The notes beneath the pieces are model-generated. The model saw only the letters and a program-made list of their open reading frames with translations, made no database searches and was not told the DNA's origin. The position numbers and the translations under genes are program-made. 36,625 nt of DNA from Pseudomonas sp. S37 (GTDB taxonomy: Bacteria > Pseudomonadota > Gammaproteobacteria > Pseudomonadales > Pseudomonadaceae), in the NCBI RefSeq assembly GCF_016658545.1, contig NZ_JACVZC010000058.1, positions 1 to 36,625 on the forward strand, read 5' to 3'. Position 1 is the first letter of the stretch. Every line of letters begins with the position of its first letter. This document shows, piece after piece, positions 7,618-15,905 of the stretch.

Positions 7618-10600
7618 ATGATCGCCCAGCTGCCGACCGTTGCACCGAGCGCCAACTACCCCGACTTCCTCGAAGCCCTGCGCAACAGCGGCTTCCGTGG
7701 CCAGATCAGTGCCGACTACGCCACCCGTACGGTGCTGGCCACCGACAACTCGATTTACCAGCGCCTGCCGCAAGCGGCGGTGTTCCCGCTGGATGCCGAC
7801 GACGTGGCGCGCGTCGCCACATTGATGGGTGAACCGCGCTTCCATCAGGTCAAGCTGACCCCGCGTGGCGGCGGTACCGGCACCAACGGCCAGTCGTTGA
7901 CCGACGGTATCGTCGTCGACCTGTCGCGGCACATGAACAACATCCTCGAAATCAACGTCGAGGAGCGCTGGGTGCGAGTGCAGGCCGGTACCGTCAAGGA
8001 CCAGCTCAACGCGGCGCTAAAGCCGCACGGGCTGTTCTTCGCCCCTGAGCTGTCTACCTCCAACCGCGCCACCGTCGGCGGCATGATCAACACCGACGCC
8101 AGCGGCCAGGGCAGCTGCACCTACGGCAAGACCCGTGACCACGTGCTGGAGCTACACAGTGTGCTGCTCGGTGGCGAGCGCCTGCACAGCCTGCCGATCG
8201 ATGATGCCGCGCTGGAGCAGGCCTGCGCCGCGCCTGGCCGGGTTGGCGAGGTATACCGCATGGCCCGGGAGATTCAGGAAACCCAGGCCGAGCTGATCGA
8301 AACCACCTTCCCCAAGCTCAACCGTTGCCTGACCGGTTACGACCTGGCGCACCTGCGCGACGAGCAGGGCCGCTTCAACCTCAACAGCGTGTTGTGCGGT
8401 GCCGAAGGCTCGCTGGGTTATGTGGTCGAAGCCAAGCTCAATGTGCTGCCGATACCCAAGTACGCGGTGCTGGTCAACGTGCGCTACACCAGCTTCATGG
8501 ATGCCCTACGTGACGCCAATGCACTGATGGCGCACAAGCCGCTGTCGATCGAAACCGTGGACTCCAAGGTACTGATGCTGGCGATGAAGGATATCGTCTG
8601 GCACAGCGTTGCCGAGTACTTCCCGGCCGACCCCGAGCGCCCGACCCTGGGCATCAACCTGGTGGAGTTCTGCGGCGACGAGCCGGCCGAGGTCAACGCC
8701 CGGGTTCAGGCCTTCGTCGACCACCTGCAGGCGGACACCAGCGTCGAGCGCCTTGGGCATACCTTGGCTGAGGGCGCCGAGGCCGTGACCCGTGTGTATG
8801 TCATGCGCAAGCGTTCGGTAGGCCTGCTGGGCAACGTCGAGGGCGAAGTGCGCCCGCAGCCGTTCGTTGAGGACACCGCAGTGCCGCCAGAGCAACTGGC
8901 CGACTACATTGCCGACTTCCGTGCGCTGCTCGATGGCTACGGCCTGGCCTATGGCATGTTCGGCCACGTCGACGCTGGCGTGCTGCATGTGCGCCCGGCA
9001 CTGGACATGAAAGACCCGGCCCAGGCGGCGTTGGTCAAGCCGATTTCCGATGCAGTGGCGGCGCTGACCAAAAGCTACGGCGGCCTGCTGTGGGGCGAGC
9101 ACGGCAAGGGCCTGCGCTCGGAATACGTGCCCGAGTACTTCGGCGAACTGTACCCGGCGCTGCAGCGCCTGAAGGGCGCCTTCGACCCGCACAACCAGCT
9201 GAACCCGGGCAAAATCTGCACCCCGCCAAGCAGCAGCGAAGGCCTGACCCCGGTGGATGGTGTGACCCTGCGCGGCGACCTCGATCGCACCATCAACGAG
9301 CGCGTGTGGCAGGACTTCCCCAGTGCCGTGCACTGCAACGGCAACGGCGCCTGCTACAACTACGACCCCAACGACGCCATGTGCCCGTCGTGGAAGGCCA
9401 CCCGCGAGCGCCAGCATTCGCCCAAGGGCCGTGCCTCGCTGATGCGCGAATGGCTGCGCCTGCAGGGCGAAGCGAACATCGACGTGCTGGCCGCAGCGCG
9501 TAACAAGGTGTCGTGGCTAAAAGGCCTGCCAGCGCGCCTGCGCAACAACCGTGCGCGCAGCCAGGGCCAGGAAGACTTCTCCCATGAAGTGTACGACGCC
9601 ATGGCTGGCTGCCTGGCGTGCAAGTCGTGCGCCGGGCAGTGCCCGATCAAGGTCAACGTGCCGGACTTCCGCTCGCGCTTCCTTGAGCTGTACCACGGCC
9701 GCTACCAGCGCCCATTACGTGACTACCTGATCGGCTCGTTGGAGTTCACCATTCCGTACCTGGCGCACGCGCCGGGGCTGTACAATGCGGTAATGGGTTC
9801 GAAATGGGTGGGCAAGCTGCTGGCCGACAAAGTCGGCATGGTCGACAGCCCGCTGATCAGCCGCTTCAACTTCCAGGCCACCCTGACCCGTTGCCGTGTT
9901 GGCGTGGCTACCGTGCCAGCCCTGCGTGAGCTGACCCCGGCCCAGCGCGAGCGCAGTATCGTGCTGGTGCAGGACGCCTTCACCCGCTACTTTGAAACGC
10001 CGCTGCTGTCGGCCTTCATCGACCTGGCGCACCGCCTGGGCCACCGGGTGTTCCTGGCGCCGTACAGCGCCAACGGCAAGCCGCTGCATGTGCAGGGTTT
10101 CCTCGGTGCATTCGCCAAGGCGGCGATCCGCAATGCCACCCAGCTCAAGGCCCTGGCCGACTGCGGCGTGCCGCTGGTGGGCCTGGACCCGGCAATGACC
10201 CTGGTGTACCGCCAGGAGTACCAGAAGGTGCCGGGCCTGGACGGCTGCCCACAGGTGCTGCTGCCGCAGGAGTGGCTGATGGATGTGCTGCCCGAGCAGG
10301 CACCGACTGCGCCGGGCAATTTCCGCCTGATGGCGCACTGCACCGAGAAGACCAACGTGCCGGCCAGTACCAAACAGTGGGAGCAGGTGTTTGCCCGTTT
10401 GGGGCTGAAGCTGGTGACCGAGGCCACCGGCTGCTGCGGTATGTCCGGTACGTATGGGCATGAGGCGCGCAACCAGGAAACCTCGCGGACCATTTTCGAG
10501 CAAAGCTGGGCGACCAAGCTGGACAAGGAAGGTGAACCGCTGGCGACCGGTTACTCGTGCCGCAGCCAGGTCAAGCGCATGACCGAGCGCAAGATGCGCC

Positions 10601-10638
10601 ACCCACTGGAAGTGGTGTTGCAGTACGCTCAGCGCTGA
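7618..10638 (+). CDS. ydiJ: YdiJ-like FAD/Fe-S D-2-hydroxyacid dehydrogenase
   Basis: Membrane-associated flavoprotein of 1006 residues that would oxidise a D-2-hydroxy acid and pass electrons to the respiratory chain. Modules in order: FAD_binding_4 (PRGGGTGTNG at residues 82-91, later GGMINTDASGQGSCTYGKTR), a FAD-linked oxidase C-terminal domain to about 540, then a cysteine-containing segment beginning CNGNGACYNYDPNDAMCP at 573. A ferredoxin-like site CLACKSCAGQCP starts at 665, and GlpC-like CCG motifs follow near the C-terminus (HCTEKTN, then TGCCGMSGTYGHE with Cys939-Cys940). Fusion of these modules and the length are typical of E. coli YdiJ (about 1018 residues). AAGAGG (7600-7605) precedes the start. 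It is probably controlled by the divergent LysR gene. The substrate, such as D-lactate or D-2-hydroxyglutarate, cannot be read from sequence. Confidence 0.85.
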   Translation: MIAQLPTVAPSANYPDFLEALRNSGFRGQISADYATRTVLATDNSIYQRLPQAAVFPLDADDVARVATLMGEPRFHQVKLTPRGGGTGTNGQSLTDGIVVDLSRHMNNILEINVEERWVRVQAGTVKDQLNAALKPHGLFFAPELSTSNRATVGGMINTDASGQGSCTYGKTRDHVLELHSVLLGGERLHSLPIDDAALEQACAAPGRVGEVYRMAREIQETQAELIETTFPKLNRCLTGYDLAHLRDEQGRFNLNSVLCGAEGSLGYVVEAKLNVLPIPKYAVLVNVRYTSFMDALRDANALMAHKPLSIETVDSKVLMLAMKDIVWHSVAEYFPADPERPTLGINLVEFCGDEPAEVNARVQAFVDHLQADTSVERLGHTLAEGAEAVTRVYVMRKRSVGLLGNVEGEVRPQPFVEDTAVPPEQLADYIADFRALLDGYGLAYGMFGHVDAGVLHVRPALDMKDPAQAALVKPISDAVAALTKSYGGLLWGEHGKGLRSEYVPEYFGELYPALQRLKGAFDPHNQLNPGKICTPPSSSEGLTPVDGVTLRGDLDRTINERVWQDFPSAVHCNGNGACYNYDPNDAMCPSWKATRERQHSPKGRASLMREWLRLQGEANIDVLAAARNKVSWLKGLPARLRNNRARSQGQEDFSHEVYDAMAGCLACKSCAGQCPIKVNVPDFRSRFLELYHGRYQRPLRDYLIGSLEFTIPYLAHAPGLYNAVMGSKWVGKLLADKVGMVDSPLISRFNFQATLTRCRVGVATVPALRELTPAQRERSIVLVQDAFTRYFETPLLSAFIDLAHRLGHRVFLAPYSANGKPLHVQGFLGAFAKAAIRNATQLKALADCGVPLVGLDPAMTLVYRQEYQKVPGLDGCPQVLLPQEWLMDVLPEQAPTAPGNFRLMAHCTEKTNVPASTKQWEQVFARLGLKLVTEATGCCGMSGTYGHEARNQETSRTIFEQSWATKLDKEGEPLATGYSCRSQVKRMTERKMRHPLEVVLQYAQR

Positions 10639-10698
10639 CCAACAGGGTGCCTAGGGGCTGCTTGGCAGCCCCATTCGCGGCGGTTCGACGCCTCGATG

Positions 10699-10780
10699 AA
10701 CCCGCTCCCACAGGGATATCACAGGGCCTGAGGGCAGAGTTGCACCTGTGGGAGCGGGTTTACCCGCGAAGAGGCCCGCC
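10699..10780. repeat. Paired REP palindrome
   Basis: AACCCGCTCCCACAGG (10699-10714) is repeated in perfect inverted form at 10745-10760. The right copy continues through TTTACCCGCGAAGAGGCC, the typical Pseudomonas REP core. The left copy is degenerate beyond the core. The pair lies between the convergent oxidase and MFS genes, the normal setting for REP pairs. Confidence 0.8.
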
Positions 10781-10795
10781 CCGGCAATACAACTG

Positions 10796-11995
10796 TCAGC
10801 CTTCTGCTGTACGGTCTCTACCCCGGCGCGCCTGGCGATACAAATACAGGCTCAACACCAACCCGCAAGCCGCTGCCGCCGCGGCAAACAGAAACATCGA
10901 AGCAAACCCGAACCCCGCCGCCACCGCGCCCACCAATGGCCCGGTCACCCCCAGCGACAAGTCGATGAACAGCGAATACGCCCCCACCGCCGCCCCGCGG
11001 TTGGCCGCCGATACCTGGTTCACTGCCTCAACGCCCAGCGCCGGGAACACCAGCGAGAAGCCAAACCCACTCAGCGCTGCACCCGCCAATGCCAGCTCGG
11101 CGCTAGGCGCCAGCCACAGCATCAGCAGCCCCAACGTTTCCACAGACAGGCACGCGATGGCCACCCGGAACCCGCCAATCCGGTTGATCAGGTTGCCGAA
11201 AAGCAACCGCGCACTGATGAAGCTGGCACCAAACAGGCTCAAGGTCAGCGCCGCATTGGCCCAGCCCCGGCTGGCGTAGTACAGGGTGATGAAGGTGGCG
11301 ATGGTGCCAAAGCCGATCGAGCCCAAGGCCAGCCCCGAACCATGGGGGAACACCTTGCCCAGCACCTGCATGAACGGCAGGCGCTTGCTTGTGACGATCG
11401 GCGCGGCGCGTTTCGGCCAGGCCAGCAGCAGGCCGAGCGCACATAGCAAGATGATGCTCACACCCATGCTCCACAGCCCCAGGCCCTTGACCATCAGTAC
11501 GCCCAGCGGCGCACCGATAGCCAGCGCGCCGTAACTCGCGATGCCATTCCAGGAGATCACTTTGGCAGTGTTTTCGGCACCGACCCGCCCGATGCCCCAG
11601 CCAATCGAACCAGAGCCCACCAGGCTTTCCGCGCTGCCGAGCACCAGTCGGCCAACCAGCAGGCAGGTCAGGCTGACCCAGGGCAGCTGAGTAAGGAAGG
11701 CGCAAGCGAGCATGAATACCCCGCTCAGGCCGCAGCCGAACAGGCCATACATGACCGCCTTCTTGCTACCGTGGTTGTCGATGATGCGGCTGGCGGTAGG
11801 GCGGCTGAGCAGGGTGGCAAGGTATTGCACGCTGATCACCAGGCCGGCGACCACGGCGCTGAAACCCAGGTCGTTGTGCACATAGCCGGGCAATACGGCC
11901 AGCGGGATGCCGATGTTCAGGTAGCCAATGAAGGTGAAGAGGACGATGGAGACGACTTGCAGGGTGACCGCAAGGGGGCGCGGTGTGTCGGGCAT
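10796..11995 (-). CDS. MFS transporter, YfcJ/YhhS-like
   Basis: Inner-membrane transporter of 399 residues with about 12 hydrophobic segments. The inter-helix loop after helix 2 reads SRPTASRIIDNHGSKKAV, close to the MFS motif A pattern of the YfcJ/YhhS (UPF0226) subgroup, and GRLVLGSAESLVGSGSIGWG matches the same group. It is probably an exporter, but the substrate is unknown. It starts 92 bases downstream of the 42-codon gene on the same strand. The ribosome binding site is weak (AGG only). The C-terminus is short and basic. Confidence 0.85.
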   Translation of the reverse strand: MPDTPRPLAVTLQVVSIVLFTFIGYLNIGIPLAVLPGYVHNDLGFSAVVAGLVISVQYLATLLSRPTASRIIDNHGSKKAVMYGLFGCGLSGVFMLACAFLTQLPWVSLTCLLVGRLVLGSAESLVGSGSIGWGIGRVGAENTAKVISWNGIASYGALAIGAPLGVLMVKGLGLWSMGVSIILLCALGLLLAWPKRAAPIVTSKRLPFMQVLGKVFPHGSGLALGSIGFGTIATFITLYYASRGWANAALTLSLFGASFISARLLFGNLINRIGGFRVAIACLSVETLGLLMLWLAPSAELALAGAALSGFGFSLVFPALGVEAVNQVSAANRGAAVGAYSLFIDLSLGVTGPLVGAVAAGFGFASMFLFAAAAAACGLVLSLYLYRQARRGRDRTAEG

Positions 11996-12087
11996 GGGGG
12001 CCTACGTGGGTTCTGGACGGTGTGAAAACGTGATGACGGGGGTGGCCCGCAGGTCAGCCGTTTTCACACAGTCGGAGGGATGCGCAG

Positions 12088-12216
12088 TTATTCCTGGTCA
12101 GCGCTGGATTGATCGTCACCATCCTGCTCGACGGCAGCTGCCGGCTCAGCGTGGGCAGTAACGGTTGGCTCTTCTGGGTTCAGGCTTGGGAAGGGAAGAT
12201 TCGGGATCTCGTGCAT
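12088..12216 (-). CDS. Small acidic proline-rich protein, 42 residues
   Basis: A 42-codon frame starting MHEIPNLPFPSLNPEEP and ending in an acidic, Gln/Ser-rich tail. It starts seven bases after a strong Shine-Dalgarno GAGGAA on the minus strand. A longer version of the same frame starts upstream inside REP sequence and is implausible. No cysteines, signal peptide or membrane segment are present. The ribosome binding site, Pro/Glu composition and free-standing position between phhB and the MFS gene favour a real small gene of unknown role. It is easily missed by gene callers. Confidence 0.5.
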   Translation of the reverse strand: MHEIPNLPFPSLNPEEPTVTAHAEPAAAVEQDGDDQSSADQE

Positions 12217-12370
12217 CTCGTCGTTCCTCGCAAGTGTGAGTGAAAAGTCTGCGCCAGGCGCGTTTGGAGCTTCACAAAGCTGGGGCAGGATACACAAGTC
12301 TGGATGACAGTTTGGATTTTTTCCCGTTCGTTTGTCGGTTTTGCGGGCGAACAGCGCACATTTCCTCAAC

Positions 12371-12490
12371 AAAGAAACGGGGGCTCTGTGGGAGCGGGTT
12401 CACCCGCGAACACCGGCGAAGCCGGTGCCATACACCGCGCCGCCTGCATTCGCGGGTAAACCCGCTCCCGCACAAGCCCCCCGTTTTCTT
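12371..12490. repeat. Paired REP palindrome behind phhB
   Basis: REP cores at 12387-12410 and 12449-12474 are inverted copies of one another (GGAGCGGGTT and AACCCGCTCC, each with CCCGCGAA or its complement). Flanking bases 12372-12385 and 12475-12490 also pair approximately, so the whole block can fold into one long hairpin. An inner hairpin, CACCGGCGAAGCCGGTG, sits at 12411-12427. It lies just behind the phhB stop and may act as its 3' end. Confidence 0.8.
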
Positions 12491-12495
12491 GGTGG

Positions 12496-12852
12496 TTATT
12501 TGCGGCCTTCAGCCGTCTCCGCAACCTGGTCAGTACGCGCACACATGATGAAGTCGTTACGGTGCAGGCCTTTGATCGAGTGGCTCCACCAGGTCACGGT
12601 CACTTTGCCCCACTCGGTCAGCAGCCCCGGGTGGTGGCCTTCGGCCTCGGCGATTTCGCCCACGGCATTGGTGAACGCCAGCGCGTGCTTGAAGTTCTTG
12701 AACAGGAACACGCGCTCCAGCTCCATGTGGCCGTCACGTACTTCAATGTTCCAGTCCGGGATTTCGCGGATCAGCTCGGCCAGCTCTTCGTCGGTGACCT
12801 TCGGGGCGTCGGCGCGGCAGGCTTCGCAGTGGGCTTGGTTCAAGGCATTCAT
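12496..12852 (-). CDS. phhB: Pterin-4a-carbinolamine dehydratase
   Basis: Dehydrates 4a-hydroxytetrahydropterin released by PhhA, so that the tetrahydropterin cofactor can be recycled. The 118-residue product starts MNALNQAHCEACRADAPKV and carries the PCD/DCoH active-site pattern GHHPGLLTEW, followed by WWSHSIKGLHRND. Length equals the usual 118 of Pseudomonas PhhB. ATG 12852 gives the family N-terminus; an upstream TTG at 12885 in the same frame was rejected. It is the second gene of a phhAB operon, with 39 bases separating it from phhA. Confidence 0.95.
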   Translation of the reverse strand: MNALNQAHCEACRADAPKVTDEELAELIREIPDWNIEVRDGHMELERVFLFKNFKHALAFTNAVGEIAEAEGHHPGLLTEWGKVTVTWWSHSIKGLHRNDFIMCARTDQVAETAEGRK

Positions 12853-12891
12853 GGGGTGTTTTCCGGTTCGAGTTGTTATCGGCAAGGTCGC

Positions 12892-13680
12892 TCAGGCGGC
12901 GACCTTGGGTGGAAATTTCGGTGCGTGCAGGCCCAGCTGCATGGCTTTGTGGACCATGCCCATGATGTCTTCGTGGGCCAGGTCGAACAGGCGTTTCATG
13001 TTCGGCAGCACGAAGTACACGGGCTGCAGGATGTCGATGCGGTATGGCGTACGCATGGCTTCGATCGGGTCGAAGGCCTGGTGCTCAGGTTCGTCAGACA
13101 AACTGTAGACGGTCTCTTTCGGCGACGAGAGGATGCCGCCACCATAGATCTTGCGGCCCTGCGCGGTTTCCATCAGGCCGAACTCGATGGTCATCCAGTA
13201 CAGGCGCGCCAGGTACACGCGCTGTTCCTTGGTTGCGGCCAGGCCGAGCTTGCCGTAGGTGTGGGTGAATTCGGCGAACCAGGGGTTGGTCAGCAGCGGG
13301 CAGTGGCCAAAGATCTCGTGGAAGATATCGGGCTCTTGCAGGTAGTCCAGTTCTTCCGGGGTGCGGATGAAGGTGGCGACCGGAAAGCGCTTGCTGGCCA
13401 GCAGCTCGAAGAAGGTCTGGAAGGGGATCAGTGCCGGTACCCGGGCAACCTGCCAGCCGGTGGTGGCGCCCAGCACCTTGTTGACTTCGCCCAGTTGCGG
13501 AATGCGGTCATGCGGCAGCTTGAGCTGGTCGATGCCGTCCAGGTATTCCTGGCATGCGCGGCCTTCGATCACTTTCAGCTGGCGGGTGATCAGGGTATTC
13601 CACACCGCATGCTCTTGCTGCGGGTAATCGATAAAACCATGCGCATCGGGCTCGCGGGCCACGTATTGCGTCTGTTTCAT
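12892..13680 (-). CDS. phhA: Phenylalanine 4-hydroxylase
   Basis: Tetrahydropterin- and iron-dependent monooxygenase that converts L-phenylalanine to L-tyrosine, the entry step to homogentisate catabolism. The 262-residue product starts MKQTQYVAREPDAHGF. The iron ligands are visible as His121 and His126 in HEIFGHCP and Glu166 in WMTIEFGL. It has only the catalytic domain, as in other bacterial enzymes. ATG 13680 is preceded on the minus strand by AGGAGAG at a good distance. A longer in-frame start at 13758 lacks family support. It is the first gene of phhAB and divergent from phhR. Confidence 0.97.
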   Translation of the reverse strand: MKQTQYVAREPDAHGFIDYPQQEHAVWNTLITRQLKVIEGRACQEYLDGIDQLKLPHDRIPQLGEVNKVLGATTGWQVARVPALIPFQTFFELLASKRFPVATFIRTPEELDYLQEPDIFHEIFGHCPLLTNPWFAEFTHTYGKLGLAATKEQRVYLARLYWMTIEFGLMETAQGRKIYGGGILSSPKETVYSLSDEPEHQAFDPIEAMRTPYRIDILQPVYFVLPNMKRLFDLAHEDIMGMVHKAMQLGLHAPKFPPKVAA

Positions 13681-13702
13681 AAGGCTCTCCTGGTGAGGGC
13701 TT

Positions 13703-13710
13703 TTCTTGTT
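13703..13710 (-). promoter_or_regulatory. Candidate Crc/Hfq CA motif in the phhA leader
   Basis: On the minus strand the leader reads AACAAGAA, which fits AANAANAA. It ends 22 bases before the phhA ATG and just 5' of its Shine-Dalgarno sequence. Phenylalanine catabolism in P. putida is, as I recall, under Crc control. Confidence 0.45.
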
Positions 13711-13799
13711 ATGTGCAGAACATGCCTTAGGAATATCCCTTCGTGCGCTGCTTTGCACGAGGGCAAGCAGCTATGGCCGAGGTCTGATAGCTCTATTTT

Positions 13800-13817
13800 C
13801 GTAACGATAATTTTACA
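13800..13817. promoter_or_regulatory. Candidate PhhR box 1
   Basis: CGTAAC-N6-TTTACA matches the PhhR/TyrR-type dyad TGTAAA-N6-TTTACA at 9 of 12 positions, with one half perfect. It lies in the phhA-phhR intergenic region, 120 bases upstream of the phhA start, as expected for PhhR activation of phhAB. Confidence 0.55.
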
Positions 13818-13872
13818 AAAACAGTCAGGTGTCGGAAAATCCAAGGCATCTGGCTGATGGTTACCCTGTTTT

Positions 13873-13890
13873 TGTCAGCTTATCTTTACG
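13873..13890. promoter_or_regulatory. Candidate PhhR box 2
   Basis: TGTCAG-N6-TTTACG keeps the same dyad spacing as box 1 with three mismatches to TGTAAA-N6-TTTACA. It lies 47 bases upstream of the phhR start. It could be a second activator site for phhA or an autoregulatory site for phhR. It is weaker than box 1. Confidence 0.35.
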
Positions 13891-13936
13891 ACTTTTCTGC
13901 GCGGTGTTGAAAAACATTGGCGCTACGAGAGCTTTC

Positions 13937-15496
13937 ATGCGTATCAAAGTGCATTGCCAGAACCGCATCGGCATCCTGCGCGACATCCTCAACTTGCTGG
14001 TGGAGTACGGCATCAACGTGCTGCGCGGTGAGGTGGGCGGTGACCATGGCAACGCCATCTACCTGCATTGCCCGAACCTGATCAACCTGCAGTTCCAGGC
14101 CTTGCGGCCGAAGTTCGAGGCCATAGCCGGGGTGTTCGGCGTCAAGCGCGTGGGCCTGATGCCCAGTGAGCGCCGACACATGGAGCTGAATGCACTGCTG
14201 GGGGCGCTGGACTTCCCGGTGCTGTCGATCGACATGGGCGGCAGCATCGTTGCCGCCAACCGCGCCGCCGCTCAGTTGCTGGGCGTGCGGGTGGACGAGG
14301 TGCCCGGCATGCCGCTGGCACGCTATGTCGAAGACTTTGACCTGCCGGAGCTGGTGCGGGCCAACAAGTCGCGCATCAATGGCCTGCGCATCAAGGTCAA
14401 GGGGGATGTGTTCCTGGCCGATATCGCGCCATTGCAGTCTGAACATGACGAGAGCGAAGCGCTGGCCGGTGCCGTGCTGACCTTGCACCGCGCCGACCGC
14501 ATCGGCGAGCGCATCTATAACGTGCGCAAGCAGGAACTGCGTGGCTTCGACAGCATCTTCCAGAGTTCGCGGGTGATGGCCGCTGTAGTGCGCGAAGCAC
14601 GGCGCATGGCGCCGCTGGATGCGCCGTTATTGATCGAGGGTGAGACCGGCACCGGCAAGGAGCTGCTGGCGCGTGCCTGCCACTTGGCCAGCCCGCGCGG
14701 ACAGTCGCCGCTGATGGCGCTGAACTGCGCCGGGTTGCCCGAATCGATGGCCGAGACTGAACTGTTCGGCTATGGCCCCGGGGCCTTCGAAGGCGCGCGC
14801 GCCGAGGGCAAGCTCGGGCTATTGGAGCTGACGGCGGGTGGCACGCTGTTCCTTGACGGGGTAGGGGAGATGAGCCCACGCCTGCAGGTGAAGCTGCTGC
14901 GCTTCTTGCAGGACGGCTGCTTCCGCCGGGTTGGCAGTGATGAAGAGGTGTACCTGGATGTGCGGGTTATTTGTGCGACCCAGGTGGATTTGTCCGAGCT
15001 GTGTGCCCGGGGCGAGTTCCGCCAGGACCTGTATCACCGCCTCAACGTATTGTCGTTGCACATTCCGCCTTTGCGCGAATGCATGGATGGCCTGGAAGGG
15101 CTGGTGCAGCATTTTCTCGACCAGGCCAGCCGACAGATCGGTTGCGCCATGCCACGGTTGGCGCCGGCGGTGATGGACAAACTTGGGCAGTATCATTGGC
15201 CGGGTAATGTAAGGCAGTTGGAAAACGTCTTGTTCCAGGCGGTTTCGTTATGCGAAGGCGGCGTGGTTAAAAGCGAGCATATTCGTTTGCCGGATTATGG
15301 CGTGCGCCAGCCGCTGGGTGAATTTTCGCTGGATGGGGATCTTTCGCAGATTGTCGGGCGCTTTGAAAAGGCGGTGCTGGAAAGTTTGATGGGGGAGTTT
15401 TCCAGCAGTCGGGCGCTGGGGAAAAGATTGGGGGTTTCGCATACCACGATTGCCAACAAGTTAAGGGAGTATTCGTTGGGCAAGTCGGCAGATTAA
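13937..15496 (+). CDS. phhR: PhhR, TyrR-like regulator of aromatic amino acid catabolism
   Basis: Transcriptional activator of phenylalanine/tyrosine degradation, 519 residues. Domains: ACT (about 1-75, MRIKVHCQNRIGILRDILNL), PAS (about 78-190), AAA+ (about 205-430) and a Fis-type HTH at the C-terminus (ALGKRLGVSHTTIANKLREY). Walker A is GETGTGKE at 235-242. Where sigma-54 activators have GAFTGA it reads GAFEGA (282-287), and the Walker B acid pair is LDG (Asp307-Gly308) instead of DE. Both fit a TyrR-like protein working with sigma-70 rather than sigma-54. ATG 13937 gives the family start MRIKVHC; the longer frame from 13829 would run across box 2. It is divergent from its target phhA. Confidence 0.93.
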   Translation: MRIKVHCQNRIGILRDILNLLVEYGINVLRGEVGGDHGNAIYLHCPNLINLQFQALRPKFEAIAGVFGVKRVGLMPSERRHMELNALLGALDFPVLSIDMGGSIVAANRAAAQLLGVRVDEVPGMPLARYVEDFDLPELVRANKSRINGLRIKVKGDVFLADIAPLQSEHDESEALAGAVLTLHRADRIGERIYNVRKQELRGFDSIFQSSRVMAAVVREARRMAPLDAPLLIEGETGTGKELLARACHLASPRGQSPLMALNCAGLPESMAETELFGYGPGAFEGARAEGKLGLLELTAGGTLFLDGVGEMSPRLQVKLLRFLQDGCFRRVGSDEEVYLDVRVICATQVDLSELCARGEFRQDLYHRLNVLSLHIPPLRECMDGLEGLVQHFLDQASRQIGCAMPRLAPAVMDKLGQYHWPGNVRQLENVLFQAVSLCEGGVVKSEHIRLPDYGVRQPLGEFSLDGDLSQIVGRFEKAVLESLMGEFSSSRALGKRLGVSHTTIANKLREYSLGKSAD

Positions 15497-15537
15497 GAGG
15501 TTTTGAGTTAATAGCCTGTTAATTCAGTGGTGACTTC

Positions 15538-15636
15538 TTCGCGGGTAAACCCGCTCCTACATTTACCGCGCGCTCGTAAAGCTGGCGCAGTACCTGTAGG
15601 AGCGGGTTTACCCGCGAATGGGGCCCGCAGGGCCCC
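15538..15636. repeat. Paired REP palindrome plus GC hairpin
   Basis: A perfect 23-bp inverted repeat (15538-15560 with 15596-15618) has a 35-base loop. Both arms are REP cores of the CGGGTAAACCCGCTCCTAC type. Immediately behind it, GGGGCCC (15620-15626) pairs with 15630-15636. The block separates phhR from the convergent DUF2790 gene and could end transcription from both sides. Confidence 0.88.
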
Positions 15637-15650
15637 CAATTCACAAGGCA

Positions 15651-15905
15651 TCAGCCGTTAGAGCAGCCGTTCCCCATCACGCGGTATTCGAGAATGTGCT
15701 TCTGGCCCTGGGAGTCCTCGTAGGTCATGCGGGCTGGCACGACTTCGCACACATTGGGCACTTCGCTCATGGAGATGACGCGGGCAATGTCCAGGTGCTG
15801 CGAGTAACTGTACTGTTCAACCGGAATCTGCTCGGCATCTTTGGCTTCGTCGGCCATCGCCGCGCCGCAAAGACTGCCAAGTACCAATACCAGTAAAGCT
15901 TTCAT
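15651..15905 (-). CDS. Small exported DUF2790 protein
   Basis: An 84-residue protein with an N-terminal signal peptide (MKALLVLVLGSLCGAAMA, predicted cut before DEAKDAEQ). The mature body, with YSYSQHLDIARVISMSEVPN and a Cys pair (near CEVV and at GNGCSNG), matches DUF2790, a periplasmic family found mainly in Pseudomonas. The two cysteines could form a disulphide. The function is unknown. The family occurs in several paralogues per genome, often linked to metal or oxidative stress responses. AGG lies ten bases before the start. Confidence 0.8.
   Translation of the reverse strand: MKALLVLVLGSLCGAAMADEAKDAEQIPVEQYSYSQHLDIARVISMSEVPNVCEVVPARMTYEDSQGQKHILEYRVMGNGCSNG

Noticed and set aside
12371..12490. 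Possible CRISPR-like or phage attachment repeat
   Set aside because: There are only two inverted copies, with the standard Pseudomonas REP core, and no spaced direct repeats or integrase nearby.
12332..13857. Plus-strand frames across phhB and phhA
   Set aside because: They are antisense to two enzymes with intact active sites and partly consist of REP sequence.
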